This document shows, piece after piece, positions 7,043 to 11,218 of a stretch of DNA of 11,218 bases. The stretch comes from an uncultured Porphyromonadaceae bacterium (GTDB lineage Bacteria; Bacteroidota; Bacteroidia; Bacteroidales; Muribaculaceae). The stretch spans positions 1 through 11,218 of the forward strand of contig CALKRW010000041.1 in assembly GCA_937989585.1 (NCBI GenBank), read 5' to 3'. The notes beneath the pieces are model-generated. The model saw nothing but the letters and a program-made list of their open reading frames with translations. It searched no databases and was not told the origin of the DNA. The translations under genes and the position numbers were made by a program. Each line of letters starts with the position of its first letter. Position 1 is the stretch's first letter.

Positions 7043-8335
7043 ATGATATTAATTATATTATTTATTTTTGCCATATTGTTATTAATAGTAATAAGCGGCA
7101 AGATTGAATACACATCAAAATTATTCATTCTGTCGTTTCAAATAATATGGTGTGTGGTTTTGGTAGCCTCTACATTCCAACCATATGATCTATATCTTCC
7201 TGATGATTATACCTATTTTTTACTTATTACGAATGTGGTGTGTTTTTCATTCGGATTTATGGTTCTTAAAAGATTCAGGGGGCGTATACTCAATTTATCA
7301 TCGGTAGATATTGCCGCCGATAATTTACTAAAGAATATTAAATTCAAAATTTTAGTAATAATCGCAGGATTGATATCATTATATTATTTTTCAATTTTTC
7401 AGGCTGCATTAAATGTAGCAGGAAATTTAGGCGAAGTTAGGACGGAATATTATTCCGGAGAATTATTGGGACCGACCTATTCAGTAATCAATGGCGTATT
7501 TTTACAACCCATGTTGATTATCTGTTACCCCCTTTTGGGATATGCTTTATATCGTCGAAATTGGATGATTGTACCTGTTCTTTTATTTATGATTTTAATT
7601 AATTCACTTTCAGGAGGACGTTTTGGCTATGTGAAAATATTTTACGCATTAATATTTTTCTTTGGATGTGTAAAACGGCTTAATAAGAAGAAAATCATAG
7701 GTCTTAGTGCAGGCGCACTGCTTCTATTTTTCAGTTTAGCATATGTCACAGCTGGGCGTTCGGATGCATCTGGCAATACGTTTGATAGAATCGAACGAGG
7801 TATAGATGGAACATTAGAACATATTACTACATATGCTTGTGGTGCAACCGTTGCTTTAGATTATTCTATAGAGCATGATTATACAAATCAGATTGATGGA
7901 CATACCTACGGAACAATTACAGGAAGCAGTATTGTCCAAGTTGCATATATAATTTGTAATAAAATCGGATTGCCTTTTGAACAACCGATGGAGAAATTGG
8001 GTAAATTAAAACAGAATAGTTACATTTCTGTTGGGAAATCAAGACCTTTCAATGCCCTATATACATCCGTCCTCTTTTTTTATACCGATTTCGGATTACT
8101 TGGCGTTATTTTAATCCCATTTTTATTGGGTATGCTTTGCCGTTTTCTAATCAAAAAATTCTTGACATATCAAACATTCCCACTTCTAATACTGATAACA
8201 TATTGCTATATATTGAGTATGTTCTCTATCACTGATTTTAACTTTACAACCTATACATCTCTGTTCATGGTGATATTATTATACTGGCTTGGTATAAAGA
8301 AAGGAAAGAAAAATAAGATTTCTCAGCCTAAATAA
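7043..8335 (+). CDS. wzy: Wzy-like oligosaccharide repeat-unit polymerase
   Basis: This is a 430-residue, strongly hydrophobic protein with about ten or more membrane segments, starting at residue 1. A large loop of roughly 100 residues (about 240-345) lies between the hydrophobic halves, the layout of Wzy polymerases, where the periplasmic loop is catalytic. The SGGRFGY segment (residues 190-196) near the middle matches the conserved S-G-x-R patch of the O-antigen/oligosaccharide polymerase families. Wzy is identified by topology and context because primary sequence is poorly conserved. It should join flipped repeat units in the periplasm. It follows a 50-base gap with no evident terminator and ends one base before the next gene. 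The main alternative is an O-antigen ligase-like protein, but its partnership with wzx favours Wzy. Confidence 0.83.
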   Translation: MILIILFIFAILLLIVISGKIEYTSKLFILSFQIIWCVVLVASTFQPYDLYLPDDYTYFLLITNVVCFSFGFMVLKRFRGRILNLSSVDIAADNLLKNIKFKILVIIAGLISLYYFSIFQAALNVAGNLGEVRTEYYSGELLGPTYSVINGVFLQPMLIICYPLLGYALYRRNWMIVPVLLFMILINSLSGGRFGYVKIFYALIFFFGCVKRLNKKKIIGLSAGALLLFFSLAYVTAGRSDASGNTFDRIERGIDGTLEHITTYACGATVALDYSIEHDYTNQIDGHTYGTITGSSIVQVAYIICNKIGLPFEQPMEKLGKLKQNSYISVGKSRPFNALYTSVLFFYTDFGLLGVILIPFLLGMLCRFLIKKFLTYQTFPLLILITYCYILSMFSITDFNFTTYTSLFMVILLYWLGIKKGKKNKISQPK

Positions 8336-8336
8336 A

Positions 8337-9509
8337 ATGAAAATAATTTATGTGGGAGCGTTTCGCTTTCCTTATTTCGATGCGGCTTCGGCCAGGGTCC
8401 TAAATGTGGGTAAATCTTTTAGAGTTGCCGGACATGACGTCGAATACATAGCCATGGGTGGAAAGTATATCGAAAGTCACAGACAGTCGGACGGAGATTT
8501 TAAATATCAAAGTTTTCCATACATGGTGACTGATGAATTAGACAGTAAGGGCGGACTCATGACTAAAATAAGGGTAAAACTAACCCGAGGGAATAAAATA
8601 ATAAAGGAACTTGAAGGTCGTGATCTGGCAGATGCTCTTGTGATTGCATACAATCCGGGAGAACAATTCTTAAAGAAACTCATAAGTCTTTCTCACACAA
8701 AAGGATTCAAACTCGCCGTCGACCTGACGGAATGGTATGACAATAACGAACTTTCGGTTATCGACTGGATTCCGTACAGATGGTGTATGAAACACACGAT
8801 GAAAAAGATACGGAATAAGATTGTGATAAGTTCGTTTTTCGATAAATACTATTCTGACTCAAACAACATTGTAATTCCGGCAACCTGTGATCCGTCGGAT
8901 GAAAAATGGCTGAAGACAACTGACCGGGTAGAACCTTATGATGGAGTTACTTTAATCTATGCAGGAAATCCTGCTAAAAAAGACATGGTGCATACGGTGA
9001 TAAATGCTGTAAATCATTTATCACAAGAAGGGAAAAAGATTCGGTTCCTTTTATTGGGAATCTCCAGAGAAGAATACCTAAGGAAATATTTACCTAAACT
9101 GGACTCCGATAATCTTACCAAAAGTATTGTTTTCCTTGGGAAAGTCAGTCAGAATGATGTCCCTGCCTACTATAAACATGCCGACTATATGATTCTTCTC
9201 AGAGAGAACAATAGAAAATCGAATGCAGGGTTCCCCACAAAATTCGCAGAAGCAATGACCTCCGGCACGCCGGTCATTGCCAACCCCACCAGTGATATCG
9301 GAAAATATATCGAAAATGGAATTAATGGATATATTCTTGAAAATGAGGGTTATGAATGTGTAAAATTGACAATGGTTAATATTTGTAACCTATACTCCCC
9401 ACAATTAATTTCACGACAAAAGAAAAACGCACTGAGAATGGGATGTGATGTATTCGATTATAGGAATTATTCCAAAGTGTTGAATTCATTTATACGAAAG
9501 TTATCATAA
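8337..9509 (+). CDS. GT4-family glycosyltransferase (GT-B fold)
   Basis: The N-terminus (MKIIYVGAFRFPYFDAASARVLNVGKSF) has the glycine-containing first loop and 'x-x-R-V-x-x-x-x-x-x-F' helix of GT-B enzymes. The C-terminal Rossmann domain contains TLIYAGNPAKKD, IRFLLLGIS, VFLGKVSQNDVPAYYKHADYMILLRE and the donor-binding NAGFPTKFAEAMTSGTPVIAN stretch (residues 296-314). E305 is the second glutamate of the usual GT4 E-x7-E motif; the first position is A297, as in the 'NAGFPTK' subgroup. At 390 residues it is full length. It should transfer a sugar from a nucleotide donor to the growing lipid-linked unit in the cytoplasm. It starts one base after the wzy stop and ends two bases before the next transferase. 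An internal 9-bp inverted repeat sits on the active-site codons. Confidence 0.9.
   Translation: MKIIYVGAFRFPYFDAASARVLNVGKSFRVAGHDVEYIAMGGKYIESHRQSDGDFKYQSFPYMVTDELDSKGGLMTKIRVKLTRGNKIIKELEGRDLADALVIAYNPGEQFLKKLISLSHTKGFKLAVDLTEWYDNNELSVIDWIPYRWCMKHTMKKIRNKIVISSFFDKYYSDSNNIVIPATCDPSDEKWLKTTDRVEPYDGVTLIYAGNPAKKDMVHTVINAVNHLSQEGKKIRFLLLGISREEYLRKYLPKLDSDNLTKSIVFLGKVSQNDVPAYYKHADYMILLRENNRKSNAGFPTKFAEAMTSGTPVIANPTSDIGKYIENGINGYILENEGYECVKLTMVNICNLYSPQLISRQKKNALRMGCDVFDYRNYSKVLNSFIRKLS
9252..9280. repeat. 9-bp perfect inverted repeat inside the GT4 gene
   Basis: GCAATGACC (9252-9260) and GGTCATTGC (9272-9280) are perfect reverse complements around an 11-base spacer. The inner bases also form CCGGC/GCCGG. 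The patch is G+C-rich within an AT-rich gene and encodes part of the conserved donor-binding motif, so protein constraint may explain it. Confidence 0.4.
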
Positions 9510-9511
9510 TT

Positions 9512-10702
9512 ATGAATCTCCTTCTTGCCGCTGATGAATATTGCTCTTTTTGTAAAGGCGAATATTATGTCAGCGAAACTGGACTTGCCCATATAAATCG
9601 TTATCTGTGCGCCTTCGATAGTATAAGGGTGGCTTTCAGATCTCAGTTGGTCGGACGTCACGAAGATTTGGGAAAATATTGCTATAAGATGGATGTTCCG
9701 AATGTCAGTTTCATACCTATTCCGTTTTTCCAAGGGCCGAAACAATTTATCGGCAAGTATTTGTCGGTAATTAATACTTTGAAGAATGGAATTCACAACA
9801 TTGATTTCGCAATTCTGAGGCTTCCTTCCACAACTGCTTTTGCTGCATTAAAAGTTTTGAAAAAGCGCAAAATACCTTATGCTACCGAGATTGTTTTCGA
9901 CTGTCAGGACGCTGTAGATACATCAGAATCATTCCTGAATAAAACTGTCTGGAGGATTCTCCATAAAATGCAGGTAAAGGCATGTAATGAAGCGTGCGGT
10001 GTGTCCTGTGTAACGGCGCATTATCTGCAACAACGATATTTCCCTTTGCGTAAAGACGCAATAACAAGTCATTATTCAAGTATCGAACTTTCTCCTGATT
10101 TCTTTTTGAGTGAGCGTAAATATCCGAAAAAGAATGTTTTTACACTTGTTCATGTCTCCAACCAAGTGCAATTTAACAGCCGGAAAGGTCATAATGAATT
10201 GATAGATGTAATATCAATTCTTAACAAGCGGAACAAAAGAGTCCGAATAGTTTTTATAGGTGAGGATTATGGAGGTGGTATTTATTTACTGACTAAGTAC
10301 GCAGAAAGTTTAGGTGTGGCTGAAGATGTTCTCTTCACAGGTTATCTTTCGAAACGGGAACTACGCCAACAACTTGAGGACGCAGATATTGCTATACTTC
10401 CCACACGTGCTGAAGGTTTGCCAAGAGTAGTGATTGAGGCGATGGCTTTAGGCTTGCCGTGCATTACATCGCCCGTGTCCGGTAATCCAGAATTAATTAA
10501 CGGGGATTTTCTGGTAAGTTATGATGACGTCGAAGGTATGGCGAAAGCGTGCAACATCCTCATTGATTCAAAAGAGATTTATGAGCGGGAAAGCCGGGAT
10601 AATTTCATAAAGAGTAAAGAATATTCGTCGGAAGTGCTCAATCCTCGTCGTACAGAGTTTTATAAGTCTCTTATACAACTGGCAAGAAATAACATGATGT
10701 AA
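9512..10702 (+). CDS. GT4-family glycosyltransferase with canonical E-x7-E motif
   Basis: This is a 396-residue GT-B enzyme. The C-terminal domain shows TLVHVSNQVQFNSRKGHNELIDV (donor-side loop and helix), VRIVFIGEDYGGG, VLFTGYLSKRELRQQLEDADIAILPT and EGLPRVVIEAMALGLP, in which E301 and E309 make the complete GT4 E-x7-E motif that binds the nucleotide-sugar. A Ser-Pro-Val-Ser-Gly-Asn-Pro-Glu loop follows, as in GT4 enzymes. The N-terminal acceptor domain is less conserved and includes FAILRLPSTTAFAALKVLK. There are no membrane segments, so it should act at the cytoplasmic side of the inner membrane. It follows the previous transferase with a two-base gap and is the last gene of the AT-rich block. 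Sugar specificity cannot be deduced. Confidence 0.92.
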   Translation: MNLLLAADEYCSFCKGEYYVSETGLAHINRYLCAFDSIRVAFRSQLVGRHEDLGKYCYKMDVPNVSFIPIPFFQGPKQFIGKYLSVINTLKNGIHNIDFAILRLPSTTAFAALKVLKKRKIPYATEIVFDCQDAVDTSESFLNKTVWRILHKMQVKACNEACGVSCVTAHYLQQRYFPLRKDAITSHYSSIELSPDFFLSERKYPKKNVFTLVHVSNQVQFNSRKGHNELIDVISILNKRNKRVRIVFIGEDYGGGIYLLTKYAESLGVAEDVLFTGYLSKRELRQQLEDADIAILPTRAEGLPRVVIEAMALGLPCITSPVSGNPELINGDFLVSYDDVEGMAKACNILIDSKEIYERESRDNFIKSKEYSSEVLNPRRTEFYKSLIQLARNNMM

Positions 10703-10731
10703 TGTCTTAATACAACGATTGTAAAACATCA
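10695..10731 (+). repeat. Weak composite inverted repeat after the last GT4 gene
   Basis: TGATGT (10695-10700) pairs with ACATCA (10726-10731), enclosing a smaller TACAA-cga-TTGTA hairpin (10711-10723). The outer arm touches the stop codon (10700-10702). The DNA is AT-rich and pairing is asymmetric, so this is a weak candidate for an RNA structure and not a convincing terminator. Confidence 0.25.
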
Positions 10732-10743
10732 ATAAAAATATAT

Positions 10744-11218
10744 ATGTCAATTTTCAAAGACAAGACTCTGCTGATCACCGGTGGTACCGGGTCGTTCGGC
10801 AACGCGGTGCTTCGCCGCTTTTTAGATACAGATATCAAGGAGATCCGTATTTTCTCGCGTGACGAGAAGAAACAGGATGATATGCGCCACGAGTATCAGG
10901 TGCGCTATCCTGAGGTCGCCCACAAGATTAAGTTCTACATAGGTGATGTTCGTGATCTTCAGTCGTGTAAAAATGTAATGCCCGGCGTTGACTACATTTT
11001 TCACGCCGCCGCGCTCAAGCAGGTCCCGTCGTGTGAGTTCTTCCCCATGGAGGCTGTCAAGACCAACGTCATAGGCACAGACAATGTGTTGACAGCAGCC
11101 ATCGAAGCCGGAGTTGGGGCTGTTATCTGTCTTTCGACCGACAAGGCCGCCTATCCAATCAACGCCATGGGAATTACCAAGGCCATCGAAGAAAAGGTCG
11201 CCGTTGCAAAGAGCCGTT
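10744..11218 (+). CDS. capE: CapE/FnlA/WbjB-type UDP-GlcNAc 4,6-dehydratase/5-epimerase (5' part, cut by window edge)
   Basis: The first 158 codons are present and the gene runs off the right edge. The sequence closely follows CapE/FnlA/WbjB enzymes: TGGTGSFG nucleotide motif (residues 12-19), IFSRDEKKQDDMRHEY, FYIGDVRD, HAAALKQVPSCEFFPMEAVKTNV (from residue 87), and STDKAAYPINAMGITKA (131-147). The usual SDR Tyr-x3-Lys reads Met142-x3-Lys146, a substitution typical of this inverting subgroup, as opposed to the FlaA1/PseB type. These enzymes convert UDP-GlcNAc to 4-keto-6-deoxy sugars leading to UDP-L-FucNAc, L-RhaNAc or L-PneNAc. G+C is again high, unlike the six genes before it. It begins 41 bases after the last transferase; reductase and 2-epimerase partners would be expected just right of the window. 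Confidence 0.93.
   Translation, partial: MSIFKDKTLLITGGTGSFGNAVLRRFLDTDIKEIRIFSRDEKKQDDMRHEYQVRYPEVAHKIKFYIGDVRDLQSCKNVMPGVDYIFHAAALKQVPSCEFFPMEAVKTNVIGTDNVLTAAIEAGVGAVICLSTDKAAYPINAMGITKAIEEKVAVAKSR

Noticed and set aside
8075..8081. Seven-T run as an intrinsic terminator
   Set aside because: It is inside the wzy coding region and has no G+C-rich stem before it.

Overview
The window looks like the first part of a surface (capsular) polysaccharide locus from a gut-type Bacteroidales bacterium. The grounds are a NusG-like antiterminator of the UpxY family at the head of the cluster, Bacteroidales-style nucleotide-sugar enzymes and no obvious Shine-Dalgarno dependence. The high G+C of the flanking genes would suit Muribaculaceae or Rikenellaceae better than Bacteroides, but that placement is an inference. 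All ten genes lie on the + strand with gaps of 72 bases or less, or a 4-base overlap, so they probably form one long operon.

Layout: (1) A short AT-rich upstream stretch leads into a UpxY-like antiterminator with an unusually long C-terminal extension. (2) Two G+C-rich nucleotide-sugar genes follow: UDP-glucose 6-dehydrogenase (UDP-Glc to UDP-GlcA) and UDP-glucuronate 4-epimerase (UDP-GlcA to UDP-GalA). (3) At about 3.63 kb the composition drops abruptly from about 70% to about 25% G+C. An AT-rich, serotype-specific block then runs to about 10.7 kb. It holds a TupA-like ATP-grasp protein, a Wzx flippase, a GNT-I/GT2-like glycosyltransferase, a Wzy-like polymerase and two GT4 glycosyltransferases. 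(4) At about 10.75 kb the composition rises again into a CapE/FnlA/WbjB-type UDP-GlcNAc 4,6-dehydratase/epimerase, cut by the right edge.

Working model: the antiterminator keeps RNA polymerase reading through the long operon. Ugd and the epimerase supply uronic acids, and CapE starts a pathway to an N-acetylated 6-deoxy-L-hexosamine (FucNAc-, RhaNAc- or PneNAc-like). The three transferases extend a lipid-linked repeat unit, Wzx flips it and Wzy polymerises it. The ATP-grasp protein may attach an amino acid or similar group to the uronate carboxyl. The priming transferase, the rest of the CapE pathway and the export genes are not in this window.

No tRNA, rRNA, CRISPR array, insertion sequence or convincing intrinsic terminator was seen. 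Several inverted repeats sit at gene junctions, the best being a perfect 10-bp pair spanning the upxY stop codon.
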